A stretch of DNA of 59,783 bases from an uncultured Bacteroidales bacterium (lineage in GTDB: Bacteria > Bacteroidota > Bacteroidia > Bacteroidales > Bacteroidaceae), in the NCBI GenBank assembly GCA_902779535.1, contig CACZBX010000011.1, forward strand, positions 1 through 59,783, written 5' to 3'. The notes under the pieces were generated by a model. That model made no database searches. It had not been told where the DNA came from and worked only from the letters and a program-made list of their open reading frames with translations. Position numbers and translations under genes: made by a program. How positions within the stretch are numbered: position 1 is the stretch's first letter; each line of letters begins with the position of its first letter. Of this stretch, positions 26,037-33,979 are shown one piece after another.

Positions 26037-26192
26037 TTATTTTCCGTGAACTTCGTCAGAAACAGTTAATTTCTTGCGACCTTTTGCGCGACGGCTTGCC
26101 AAAACACGACGGCCGTTAGCTGTAGCCATTCTCTCACGGAATCCGTGTTTGTTTTTTCTCTTTCTGTTAGAGGGTTGGAATGTTCTTTTCAT
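26037..26192 (-). CDS. rpmH: 50S ribosomal protein L34
   Basis: 51 residues read from ATG 26192: [20 protein letters not shown], then [20 protein letters not shown] and [11 protein letters not shown]. This is the near-universal L34 sequence (family start MKRTxQPS.RKR...HGFR.RM.T..GR.VL..RR.KGR..L). The short acidic C-terminal tail is usual in Bacteroidota. It is a structural component near the peptide exit of the large subunit. dnaA, rnpA and yidC, the neighbours in many other bacteria, are absent here; efp is divergent instead. Confidence 0.97.
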   Translation of the reverse strand: MKRTFQPSNRKRKNKHGFRERMATANGRRVLASRRAKGRKKLTVSDEVHGK

Positions 26193-26237
26193 TGCTTTAT
26201 CTTTTTATTGTTTTATATTTCACGTCATAACGGGCTG

Positions 26238-26268
26238 CAAAATTACGGACTTTTTTGGAATAAACAAA
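26238..26268 (-). promoter_or_regulatory. Promoter of rpmH
   Basis: Minus-strand TTTG (26268-26265), 19-base spacer, TAATTTTG (26245-26238), about 45 bases before the rpmH ATG. Confidence 0.65.
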
Positions 26269-26295
26269 GATTTCTTGTAAATTTACGTCGTTCTT

Positions 26296-26327
26296 TTTGC
26301 GTTTTTTATTGAAATCCATTACTTTTG
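26296..26327 (+). promoter_or_regulatory. Promoter of efp
   Basis: TTTG at 26296-26299, 20-base spacer, TACTTTTG at 26320-26327, 39 bases before the efp ATG. It is divergent from the rpmH promoter with 27 bases between the two -33 boxes. Confidence 0.68.
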
Positions 26328-26366
26328 TGTCGGAAAAGAATCAGTAATAATTAAATAAGAATAAGT

Positions 26367-26930
26367 ATGATTAATGCTCAAGACATTAAAATTGGAACAG
26401 CGATCCGCATGGACGGGAAGTTGTATTTCTGTATTGACTTCCTGCATGTAAAACCAGGTAAAGGAAACACTTTCATGCGTACGAAGCTGAAAGATGTGGT
26501 GGATGGCTATGTGTTGGAACGTCGTTTCAATATCGGTGAGAAGTTGGAGGATGTACGCGTTGAGCGTCGCCCTTATCAGTTCCTTTACAAGGATGGAGAT
26601 GACTATATCTTCATGAACCAAGAAACTTACGATCAGGTGCCTATCTCGGGTAAGATTATCAATGGTGTGAACTTCCTACTTGAAGGTATGGTGGTTGATG
26701 TTGTATCGGATGCTTCTACCGAGACTATCTTGTTTGCCGATCTGCCTATTAAAGTTCAACAGAAAGTGACTTACACGGAACCGGGATTGAAGGGTGATAC
26801 TGCTACGAACACATTGAAACCTGCTACAGTAGAGTGTGGCGCTGAGGTTCGTGTTCCTTTGTTCATCAATGAAGGTGAGACCATCGAAATTGATACACGT
26901 GATGGTTCTTATGTTGGCCGCGTGAAATAA
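26367..26930 (+). CDS. efp: Translation elongation factor P
   Basis: 187 residues. The N-terminal KOW-like domain has the loop HVKPGKGNTF with the conserved Lys at the tip that is modified in some bacteria. Two OB-fold domains follow (FMNQETYDQVPIS; PGLKGDTATNTLKPATVECG) and the C-terminal signature reads VPLFINEGETIEIDTRDGSY. EF-P binds between the P and E sites and relieves stalling at polyproline. Monocistronic, with a clear promoter and terminator. Confidence 0.97.
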   Translation: MINAQDIKIGTAIRMDGKLYFCIDFLHVKPGKGNTFMRTKLKDVVDGYVLERRFNIGEKLEDVRVERRPYQFLYKDGDDYIFMNQETYDQVPISGKIINGVNFLLEGMVVDVVSDASTETILFADLPIKVQQKVTYTEPGLKGDTATNTLKPATVECGAEVRVPLFINEGETIEIDTRDGSYVGRVK

Positions 26931-26949
26931 TTACTCTTTAAATAAGATT

Positions 26950-26978
26950 AAGGTGGAACTTTTTGCAAGTTCCACCTT
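26950..26978 (+). terminator. Terminator after efp
   Basis: 11-bp perfect stem (AAGGTGGAACT with its complement) with a 7-base loop, followed by a run of Ts. Confidence 0.85.
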
Positions 26979-27011
26979 TTTTTGTTCCTTTGCCTCAAAG
27001 CAAACTAAATT

Positions 27012-28001
27012 ATGAAGTATTCTTTCGTTATTCCTGTATTTAACCGGCCGGATGAGGTGGATGAACTGCTCGAGAGTTTGACTCATCAAACGTTTCGTGA
27101 CTTTGAAGTGGTCATCGTCGAAGATGGATCGTCCGTTCCTTGCAAGGAGGTCGTGGAGAAGTATTCCAATTCTTTGACCTTAAAATATTTTGAGAAACAG
27201 AATTCCGGCCCGGGGCAGACACGTAATTATGGAGCAGAAAGGGCAGAGGGAGAGTATCTGCTTATCCTTGATTCCGACTGCATTGTCCCCCCTACTTACT
27301 TGGAAGCGATAGAAACGGAATTGAAGGAAAATCCAGCCGATGCATTTGGCGGACCAGACCGTGCACACAGCTCGTTTACCGAGGTACAGAAGGCCATAAA
27401 CTATGCCATGACCTCGTTCTTTACGACAGGTGGTATTCGGGGCGGAAAGAAAAAGTTGGATAAGTTCTACCCACGAAGCTTCAATATGGGGATTCATGCG
27501 GAAGTATATCGGACTTTAGGTGGCTTCTCGAAGATGCGTTTCGGTGAGGACATCGACTTCAGTATTCGTATCTTCAAAGGTGGCTATCGGTGCAGGTTAT
27601 TTCCTGAAGCTTGGGTTTGGCATAAGCGCCGTACAGACTTCCGCAAATTCTTCAAGCAGGTACACAACTCAGGCATTGCACGCATCAACTTATATAAGAA
27701 ATATCCAGAATCCCTCAAATTGGTACATTTGTTGCCTGCTGTTTTTACGATAGGGCTTATCGTATTATTACTTGGCTCTCTCTGGTATGTAGGGTGTTTG
27801 GTGCCAATCTTGTTGTTTATCCTTTTGATTCTTGTGGATGCAAGCGTCCGTAACCAAAGCATTCGCATCGGATGCCTTTCTGTGGTGGCCTCGTTTATAC
27901 AGTTCATAGGCTACGGAAGTGGTTTCATCTCTGCGTGGTGGCGACGATGTGTGAAAGGAAAAGATGAATACGCGGCATTTGAAAAAACATTTTATCAATA
28001 A
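27012..28001 (+). CDS. Family 2 glycosyltransferase, membrane-anchored
   Basis: 329 residues. The GT-A domain starts MKYSFVIPVFNRPDEVDELL, with VVIVEDGSSVPC, the RNYGAERAEGEYLLILDSDC block containing the DSD metal motif, and FGEDIDFSIRIFKGGYRCRL as the acceptor-side ED motif. Two to three C-terminal hydrophobic segments (LLPAVFTIGLIVLLLGSLWY and LVPILLFILLILVDASV) anchor it in the inner membrane. It probably adds a sugar to a lipid-linked or surface glycan; donor and acceptor cannot be read from the sequence. radC follows after 10 bases. Confidence 0.88.
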   Translation: MKYSFVIPVFNRPDEVDELLESLTHQTFRDFEVVIVEDGSSVPCKEVVEKYSNSLTLKYFEKQNSGPGQTRNYGAERAEGEYLLILDSDCIVPPTYLEAIETELKENPADAFGGPDRAHSSFTEVQKAINYAMTSFFTTGGIRGGKKKLDKFYPRSFNMGIHAEVYRTLGGFSKMRFGEDIDFSIRIFKGGYRCRLFPEAWVWHKRRTDFRKFFKQVHNSGIARINLYKKYPESLKLVHLLPAVFTIGLIVLLLGSLWYVGCLVPILLFILLILVDASVRNQSIRIGCLSVVASFIQFIGYGSGFISAWWRRCVKGKDEYAAFEKTFYQ

Positions 28002-28011
28002 ATTATAGACA

Positions 28012-28698
28012 ATGACTGACAAACTAACTATTCGGGAATGGGCGGAGGAAGATCGCCCGCGTGAGAAAATGATGACACATGGTGCATCTGCACTATCTAA
28101 TGCTGAGTTGTTGGCTATTCTTATAGGAACAGGTAACGGTGATGAATCAGCGGTCGAATTAATGCGCCGGGTCTTGGGTGACTTCCATAATAACCTGAAC
28201 GAAATGGGGAAATGCTCTATTGAAGAACTCTGTAAATATAAAGGGATCGGTCAGGCTAAGGCTATTACCATTCTTGCTGCAGCCGAATTGGGTAAACGAC
28301 GGAAAGAGGAATTGACTGAACGGATGTTGATCAAGACATCAAAAGATGTGTATGACTGCTTTTACCCACTGATGTGCGACCTTGCGGTGGAAGAATGTTG
28401 GATATTACTTTTGAACCAAGCCTCAATGGTTATTGACAAGACACATATCAGTCGAGGAGGGCTGGCAGCTACGGCTGTCGATGTGCGGTGCATCCTTCGT
28501 GAGGCTTTGTTAAAACGAGCCGTATCCATTGTCCTTTGTCACAACCATCCATCGGGGAATATACGCCCAAGTACGGAAGATGATCGGTTGACGGAACAGT
28601 TGCGCAGATCGTCTGAGATTATGAATGTAAGATTGATCGATCACATTATTGTGACGGATGGGAATTATTATAGCTATGCGGATGAAGGAAGATTGTAG
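28012..28698 (+). CDS. radC: RadC family JAB-domain protein
   Basis: 228 residues. The N-terminal helix-hairpin-helix-like part (KMMTHGASALSNAELLAILI; KYKGIGQAKAITILAAAELG) is followed by the JAMM/MPN+ domain with HISRGGLAATAVDVRCILRE and the metal motif HNHPSGNIRPSTEDD. Length and order are standard for chromosomal RadC. The function is uncertain; the old link to DNA repair is not well supported. Confidence 0.93.
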   Translation: MTDKLTIREWAEEDRPREKMMTHGASALSNAELLAILIGTGNGDESAVELMRRVLGDFHNNLNEMGKCSIEELCKYKGIGQAKAITILAAAELGKRRKEELTERMLIKTSKDVYDCFYPLMCDLAVEECWILLLNQASMVIDKTHISRGGLAATAVDVRCILREALLKRAVSIVLCHNHPSGNIRPSTEDDRLTEQLRRSSEIMNVRLIDHIIVTDGNYYSYADEGRL

Positions 28699-28706
28699 AA
28701 AATGAT

Positions 28707-28714
28707 TATATTTG
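28707..28714 (+). promoter_or_regulatory. Putative -7 element for sufT-lpxH
   Basis: TATATTTG in the 39-base gap between radC and the next gene, 23 bases before its ATG. No clear -33 box. Confidence 0.5.
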
Positions 28715-28737
28715 TAACATCATAAAAAACTAGGAGT

Positions 28738-29058
28738 ATGGATGAAAAATTACGTTTGGAACTGGAAGAGAAGATTGTGCGGATGCTCAAGACGGTTTAC
28801 GATCCTGAAATCCCTGTAAATGTGTACGATTTGGGCTTGATATACCGTATCGAGGTAAATGAAGACTTGTCGGTTGAAATCGATATGACGATGACAGCCC
28901 CCAACTGTCCGGCGGCCGACTTCATCGTTGAGGATGTCCGTCAGAAAGTGGACTCGATTGAAGGTATTAAGCAAACAGATATCAATTTGGTCTTTGAACC
29001 GGAGTGGAATAAGGATATGATGAGTGAGGAGGCCAAACTCGATTTAGGCTTTATTTGA
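28738..29058 (+). CDS. sufT: SufT/MIP18 family iron-sulfur assembly protein (DUF59)
   Basis: 106 residues, a single DUF59 domain: VYDPEIPVNVYDLGLIYRIE, then MTMTAPNCPAADFIVEDVRQ with the conserved Cys, and a C-terminal FEPEWNKDMMSEEAKLDLGF. Members help deliver or mature Fe-S clusters in the cytoplasm. No other suf genes are near. It is followed by lpxH after one base, so co-transcribed. The gene name is by family resemblance. Confidence 0.85.
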   Translation: MDEKLRLELEEKIVRMLKTVYDPEIPVNVYDLGLIYRIEVNEDLSVEIDMTMTAPNCPAADFIVEDVRQKVDSIEGIKQTDINLVFEPEWNKDMMSEEAKLDLGFI

Positions 29059-29059
29059 T

Positions 29060-29827
29060 ATGAAGAATGTATACTTCCTTTCTGATGCACACTTGGGGTC
29101 GCGTGCTATAGCCCATGGGCGGAACCAAGAGCGTAGATTGGTTCATTTTCTGGATAGCATCAAGCATACGGCATCGGCCGTATACATGCTCGGTGATATG
29201 TTCGACTTTTGGTTCGAATACAAGATGAATGTCCCTAAGGGGTTTACCCGTTTCTTGGGCAAAATTTCAGAGTTGACAGATATGGGGGTGGAAGTTCACT
29301 TCTTTACAGGAAATCATGATATCTGGTGCTTCGATTATCTGCAAAAAGAATGTGGTGTCATCTTGCATACGACTTCCTTGACGTGCGAGATTGATGGCAA
29401 GGAATTCTTTTTGGCTCATGGTGACGGACTGGGTGACAAAGATCGTAATTTTAAAGTGCTTCATTGGATCTTTCATAACCGAACCCTTATCAAACTGTTC
29501 TCCATGATACATCCGCGCTGGGGAATTGACTTCGGCTTGACATGGGCGAAGCATAGTCGCCTGAAGCGAGAGAATGGGGCTGAACCGCCATTTCAGGGAG
29601 AGGAAAACGAGCCATTGGTTCGATTCTCAAAAGAATACCTGATTGATCATCCAAACATCAACTATTTTATATATGGTCATCGCCATATTATGCTCGACTT
29701 GATGTTGACGGATGCTTCACGCATGTTGATTTTAGGTGATTGGATCAGAAGTTTCTCGTATGCTGTCTTTGATGGCGAAAATCTTTTCCTTGAACAATAT
29801 GTAGAAGGGGAAACGAAGTTTGAATAA
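29060..29827 (+). CDS. lpxH: UDP-2,3-diacylglucosamine diphosphatase LpxH
   Basis: 255 residues with all calcineurin-like metallophosphoesterase motifs: DAHLGSR, GDMFDFWFEYK, GNHDIW, LAHGDGLGD and YGHRH. The FDFWFEY variant and the length fit the LpxH family. It hydrolyses UDP-2,3-diacylglucosamine to lipid X at the inner membrane surface, the step before LpxB (gene at 4198-5358). It ends at a bidirectional hairpin shared with ackA. Confidence 0.9.
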   Translation: MKNVYFLSDAHLGSRAIAHGRNQERRLVHFLDSIKHTASAVYMLGDMFDFWFEYKMNVPKGFTRFLGKISELTDMGVEVHFFTGNHDIWCFDYLQKECGVILHTTSLTCEIDGKEFFLAHGDGLGDKDRNFKVLHWIFHNRTLIKLFSMIHPRWGIDFGLTWAKHSRLKRENGAEPPFQGEENEPLVRFSKEYLIDHPNINYFIYGHRHIMLDLMLTDASRMLILGDWIRSFSYAVFDGENLFLEQYVEGETKFE

Positions 29828-29863
29828 TTGGTTGGAAATCAGAATATCCGGATGAAAATAAAC

Positions 29864-29895
29864 AGGATGGGCGTGTCAGTCGACACGCCCATCCT
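29864..29895. terminator. Bidirectional terminator, lpxH / ackA
   Basis: 14-bp perfect stem (29864-29877 with 29882-29895) with a 4-base loop between the two convergent genes. GC-rich top; A/T-rich flanks are modest. Confidence 0.78.
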
Positions 29896-29912
29896 ATATT
29901 TAACGATACGAA

Positions 29913-31124
29913 TCAGAGTTGTTTCAAGATATCCATGGTGTCTGTTGCAATCATCAGTTCCTCATCAGTTGGAATGACAACAACTTTCACCTTAGAATCC
30001 GAAGTCGAAACTACGGCCTCGCGCAATGTGCTACGCCAGATAGTCCGGTTGAACTCCTTGTCGATCTTAACACCTAAGAACTCAAGTCCTTCGCAGGAGA
30101 ATTCGCGAGAGTTCCATTGGTTCTCACCGACACCACCGGCAAAGACGATGATATCAACGCCACCCATAGCGGCAGCGTATGCACCGATATATTTGCGGAT
30201 GCGGTAGAAGTACATCTTTTCAGCCAATACACATTGTTGGTTTCCTGCAGCAATAGCATCTTCTATCTCACGCATATCTGAAGATACACCACTAACGCCA
30301 AGCATACCTGATTTCTTATTCAGCAGATTTGAGATACCTTGCGTGTCCAATCCTTCCTTATCCATGATATAGGTGATAGCACCTGGATCGATATCACCAC
30401 TACGGGTACCCATGATACAACCTTCGAGCGGAGTCAGACCCATGGAGGTGTCGATACATTTCCCATCTTTAACGGCTGCGATGGAAGCACCATTACCAAT
30501 GTGGCAGGTGATAATCTTTGTTCCTTCAGGTTTGATGCCCAGATATTCGCATACGCGCTTCGATACATAACGGTGAGATGTTCCGTGGAAACCATAACGG
30601 CGGATGCCATATTTCTTATATAGTTCATAAGGAATAGCATACAGGTATGCATAGTCGGGCATGGTCTGATGGAATGCTGTGTCGAATACGCCTACTTGAG
30701 GAACATTCGGCATGGTCTTGCTGATAGCAGCGACGCCTTTCAGGTTGGCTGGGTTGTGCAAAGGAGCGAGGTCGTTGCAAGATTCGATGACTTCCAACAT
30801 CTTTTGATCCAACAACACCGACTTGTTGAAGTGCTCGCCACCATGAACAATGCGATGACCAACAGCGTCAATCTCATTCAATGACTTGATGGCTCCATGA
30901 ACAGGATGTACCAAGTTCTCAAGAATGAATTCCACACCTGCAGTGTGCTCAGGCATTTCTTTTTCCAACAATACTTTTTCACCATTAGGCAATTTCAACT
31001 CGAGGAATGATCCCGGCAAACCAAGTTTCTCGACACCACCCTTTGCAATGACCTTGTTCGAATCCATGTCGAACAGTTTATACTTAATGGATGAACTTCC
31101 GCAGTTTAATACTAATATTTTCAT
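29913..31124 (-). CDS. ackA: Acetate kinase
   Basis: 403 residues. N-terminal MKILVLNCGSSSIKYKLFDM, the AVGHRIVHGGEHF block, VFDTAFHQTMPDYAYLYAIP, RRYGFHGTSHRYVS and GNGASIAAVKDGKCIDTSMG are the ASKHA/acetokinase signatures. It converts acetyl phosphate and ADP to acetate and ATP, the final step of acetate fermentation. It lies 21 bases downstream of pta, so the pta-ackA pair is an operon. Confidence 0.97.
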   Translation of the reverse strand: MKILVLNCGSSSIKYKLFDMDSNKVIAKGGVEKLGLPGSFLELKLPNGEKVLLEKEMPEHTAGVEFILENLVHPVHGAIKSLNEIDAVGHRIVHGGEHFNKSVLLDQKMLEVIESCNDLAPLHNPANLKGVAAISKTMPNVPQVGVFDTAFHQTMPDYAYLYAIPYELYKKYGIRRYGFHGTSHRYVSKRVCEYLGIKPEGTKIITCHIGNGASIAAVKDGKCIDTSMGLTPLEGCIMGTRSGDIDPGAITYIMDKEGLDTQGISNLLNKKSGMLGVSGVSSDMREIEDAIAAGNQQCVLAEKMYFYRIRKYIGAYAAAMGGVDIIVFAGGVGENQWNSREFSCEGLEFLGVKIDKEFNRTIWRSTLREAVVSTSDSKVKVVVIPTDEELMIATDTMDILKQL

Positions 31125-31145
31125 GCTTGTTCTTTTTTAGGTTAA

Positions 31146-32159
31146 TTATTGATTTGCTTTTGCAGCAATAGCTTGATTAGCCGTGATGGCAATCATCTTA
31201 TAGACATCTTCTGTAGAACAACCACGTGACAGATCGTTTACAGGACGGGCGATACCTTGCAGGATTGGGCCTACTGCGATGGCATGACCCAAGCGTTCAA
31301 CCAACTTATAGGCAATATTTCCGACTTCCAGACAAGGTACAATCAGTACGTTAGCCTTACCTGCTACTGGTGAGCCCGGAGCTTTGGATGCACCTACTCG
31401 TGGAACGAGCGCAGCGTCAGCCTGCAATTCACCATCAACTAACAGGTTCGGGTTCATCTCTTTTGCGATAGCCAAAGCCTCGACAACCTTGTCGACAACT
31501 TCATGCTTTGCAGATCCCTTCGTTGAAAAACTCAACATGGCTACTCTTGGCTCGATACCAGCCACTGCCTTTGCTGTTTGTGCCGTACATACTGCAATCT
31601 GTGCCAACTGGTTGGCATCCGGCATCGGAGTAACAGCCACGTCACCGATAACGACTACGCCATCCTCGCCATATTCCTTTGCTTCTGTCACCAGGATCAT
31701 GCCGCCGGAGACACAGGTGATGCCTGGAGCAGTCTTGATAATTTGCAAAGCAGGGCGAAGAACATCGCCGGTCGTATTGCGTGCACCTGCCAACTGACCG
31801 TCAGCTTCACCCATCTTGATGATCATACAACCAAGGTAAAGTGGATCTAACATCTTTTGGCGTGCTTCTTCAATAGTCATCCCTTTTTTCTTGCGAAGCT
31901 CGCACAAAGCCTGTGCATATTCTTCTTTCTTCGGATTGGTTTCCGGGTCGAGGATAGTAGCCTTGTTGATATGCTGTAATCCCCAATCGCTTGCCAACTT
32001 CTGAATCTCGGCAGTATTTCCAATAATCGTCAAGTCGGCAATATCTTCAGCCAGGATGCGGTCGGCTGCTTTCAAGGTACGCTCCTCGGTACCTTCAGGA
32101 AGAACGATGCGCTGTTTGTTAGCCTTTGCACGTTCTACAAGTTGAGTAAATAAATCCAT
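31146..32159 (-). CDS. pta: Phosphate acetyltransferase
   Basis: 337 residues, the short form without the N-terminal DRTGG/BioD-like domains. Signatures: RIVLPEGTEERTLKAADRIL, GEADGQLAGARNTTGDVLRP, MLSFSTKGSAKHEVVDKVVE, VDGELQADAALVPRVGASKA and the C-terminal PVNDLSRGCSTEDVYKM. It interconverts acetyl-CoA and acetyl phosphate. First gene of pta-ackA. Confidence 0.96.
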   Translation of the reverse strand: MDLFTQLVERAKANKQRIVLPEGTEERTLKAADRILAEDIADLTIIGNTAEIQKLASDWGLQHINKATILDPETNPKKEEYAQALCELRKKKGMTIEEARQKMLDPLYLGCMIIKMGEADGQLAGARNTTGDVLRPALQIIKTAPGITCVSGGMILVTEAKEYGEDGVVVIGDVAVTPMPDANQLAQIAVCTAQTAKAVAGIEPRVAMLSFSTKGSAKHEVVDKVVEALAIAKEMNPNLLVDGELQADAALVPRVGASKAPGSPVAGKANVLIVPCLEVGNIAYKLVERLGHAIAVGPILQGIARPVNDLSRGCSTEDVYKMIAITANQAIAAKANQ

Positions 32160-32197
32160 GATACTATCTGTTTATTATTATTTTTTCTAGGTTTCCG

Positions 32198-32205
32198 CAA
32201 AATTA
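32198..32205 (-). promoter_or_regulatory. Putative -7 element for pta-ackA
   Basis: Minus-strand TAATTTTG, 38 bases before the pta ATG. No TTTG at the right distance. Confidence 0.45.
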
Positions 32206-32251
32206 GTCAATATTTATCATAATCAGACTAATCCGGCACTTTTTTTGTACA

Positions 32252-33016
32252 TTACTCCAAGGATGTAATCATACGTTCCAATTCTTCCGCGGTGAGGTGC
32301 AAGTAGAACTTGCCTTTATAGGCAATGGAGATGCCGCCTGTTTCCTCCGAAACGATGATAGCCATGGCGTCGGTCTCTTGTGAGATGCCCATGGCTGCTC
32401 GGTGGCGTAATCCCAGTTCTTTGGGTATGTCCATATCGTGTGATACGGGTAAGATACATCCGGCAGCAATGATACGGTTGTTGCGGATGATCATTGCACC
32501 ATCGTGTAATGGACTGTTCTTGAAGAAGATATTTTCTATAAGCCGTTGGCTGACATTCGCATTGATTTCCTCACCGGTCTGGATGATGTCATTCAGTGGC
32601 ATCGTTTTTTCCAGAACCATTAGAGCTCCGACTTTTCCTTTGCTCATACTCATACATGCCATCACGATTGGCAAGATGTCGGCATGGTCGATCTTGTCTT
32701 TCTTATTGTGTGAGAAATACTTGACTATACTTCCAATCCGATTGTGTGAGCCTAACTGAACGAGGAACTTCCGGATATCATCCTGAAAGAGGATGATTAA
32801 GGCAATGGCTCCTACGCTGATAAGCTTGTCTAATATTGCACCCATCAGGCGCATCTCAAGAACTTGTGAGACGACGACCCAAAACGCAATCAGCACCAAC
32901 ACGCCTGTGAAGATGTTGATGGACCCTGAGTCTTTCATCAACCGATAGGTCTGGTACAAGATATATGCTACCAGCAATATGTCAATCAAGTCTTTAATGC
33001 CAAAATCAAAAAACAT
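32252..33016 (-). CDS. cdaA: Membrane diadenylate cyclase, CdaA type
   Basis: 254 residues. Three N-terminal hydrophobic helices (DLIDILLVAYILYQTYRLM; INIFTGVLVLIAFWVVVSQV; LISVGAIALIILFQ) precede the DAC domain. That domain has both catalytic motifs, DGA in SPLHDGAMIIRNNRIIAAG and RHR in LGLRHRAAMGISQETDA. It makes cyclic di-AMP from two ATP at the inner membrane. The regulator CdaR and glmM, its partners in Firmicutes, are not here; it follows folP by 2 bases instead, so the two are co-expressed. Confidence 0.93.
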   Translation of the reverse strand: MFFDFGIKDLIDILLVAYILYQTYRLMKDSGSINIFTGVLVLIAFWVVVSQVLEMRLMGAILDKLISVGAIALIILFQDDIRKFLVQLGSHNRIGSIVKYFSHNKKDKIDHADILPIVMACMSMSKGKVGALMVLEKTMPLNDIIQTGEEINANVSQRLIENIFFKNSPLHDGAMIIRNNRIIAAGCILPVSHDMDIPKELGLRHRAAMGISQETDAMAIIVSEETGGISIAYKGKFYLHLTAEELERMITSLE

Positions 33017-33018
33017 AT

Positions 33019-33852
33019 CTATCTCTTTAACTTTTCAACAATGCTTATCACTTCTTTTGCTTCTCTCACATCGTGAACCCTGAGGATATCCGCTCCCTTC
33101 ATAAGAGCCACGGTATTCAAGGCCGTTGTTCCATTGAGGGCTGTTTCTGGTGCTCCACCGAGGACTTTGTATATCATTGACTTACGTGAGACGCCAACCA
33201 GGAGAGGTACCTCGAAGAGTTGGAAATCCTCCAGATGTTCCAGCATCAGATAATTGTCGTCTACCGTCTTCCCGAAACCAAAGCCAGGGTCAATGATTAT
33301 GTCGTTCACGCCCAAATCACGGAGTTGAGCCATCTTTTTTGAAAAGTAATAAAGCACTTCTTTCATCAGATGTTCGTAAGTGGGCGACACCTGCATATCT
33401 TGCGGTGTTCCTTTCATGTGCATCAGTATGTATGGAACCTGCAATTCAGCAATTGTTGCAAACATCTGCTTGTCCATCTCACCGCCTGAAATGTCGTTGA
33501 TGATGGCAACGTCATATTCTTCCACACACATTTTAGCCACGTCCGAACGAAAAGTGTCAACCGACAAAACGGCGTCTTCTGCTTCCCTACGGACGATATC
33601 CAAAGCCCAACGTAACCGACTTATCTCTTCGTCCGGCGTGATATGTTCGGCGAAAGGACGGGATGAATAAGCTCCGATATCAATGATGTCGCCTCCTTCG
33701 TCAAGGATTTGATGTACACGATGGGCTACTTCATCGGCCGACTGGCTACGACTATCTGCGTAGAAAGAGTCGGGGGTCACGTTAAGAATACCCATGACTC
33801 TCGGTCGATCGAAATCCATCAGTTGTCCATTGATATTGATGAGTTTATTCAT
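33019..33852 (-). CDS. folP: Dihydropteroate synthase
   Basis: 277 residues with every DHPS loop: MGILNVTPDSFYADS, DIGAYSSRP, INDISGGEMD, LMHMKGTPQDMQ, IDPGFGFGKTVDDN, VGVSRKSMIYKVLG and LRVHDVREAKEV. It condenses p-aminobenzoate with dihydropterin pyrophosphate in folate synthesis and is the target of sulfonamides. First gene of the folP-cdaA pair; murF is divergent. Confidence 0.96.
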   Translation of the reverse strand: MNKLININGQLMDFDRPRVMGILNVTPDSFYADSRSQSADEVAHRVHQILDEGGDIIDIGAYSSRPFAEHITPDEEISRLRWALDIVRREAEDAVLSVDTFRSDVAKMCVEEYDVAIINDISGGEMDKQMFATIAELQVPYILMHMKGTPQDMQVSPTYEHLMKEVLYYFSKKMAQLRDLGVNDIIIDPGFGFGKTVDDNYLMLEHLEDFQLFEVPLLVGVSRKSMIYKVLGGAPETALNGTTALNTVALMKGADILRVHDVREAKEVISIVEKLKR

Positions 33853-33880
33853 GTGAATACATTGGGTTTATAAAACTAAG

Positions 33881-33888
33881 CAAAAATA
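33881..33888 (-). promoter_or_regulatory. Putative -7 element for folP-cdaA
   Basis: Minus-strand TATTTTTG, 28 bases before the folP ATG. No clear -33 box. Confidence 0.45.
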
Positions 33889-33941
33889 CGATTTTAATTG
33901 ATTTTTCTTTTTATTTCCTCAGTATTTTTTGCCGATTACTG

Positions 33942-33949
33942 TATATTTG
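33942..33949 (+). promoter_or_regulatory. Putative -7 element for murF
   Basis: TATATTTG, 30 bases before the murF ATG at 33980. The nearest TTTG is only 10 bases upstream, too close. Confidence 0.5.
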
Positions 33950-33979
33950 TGTTGATTTTGTGAGAAAAGAAAACGGAAA

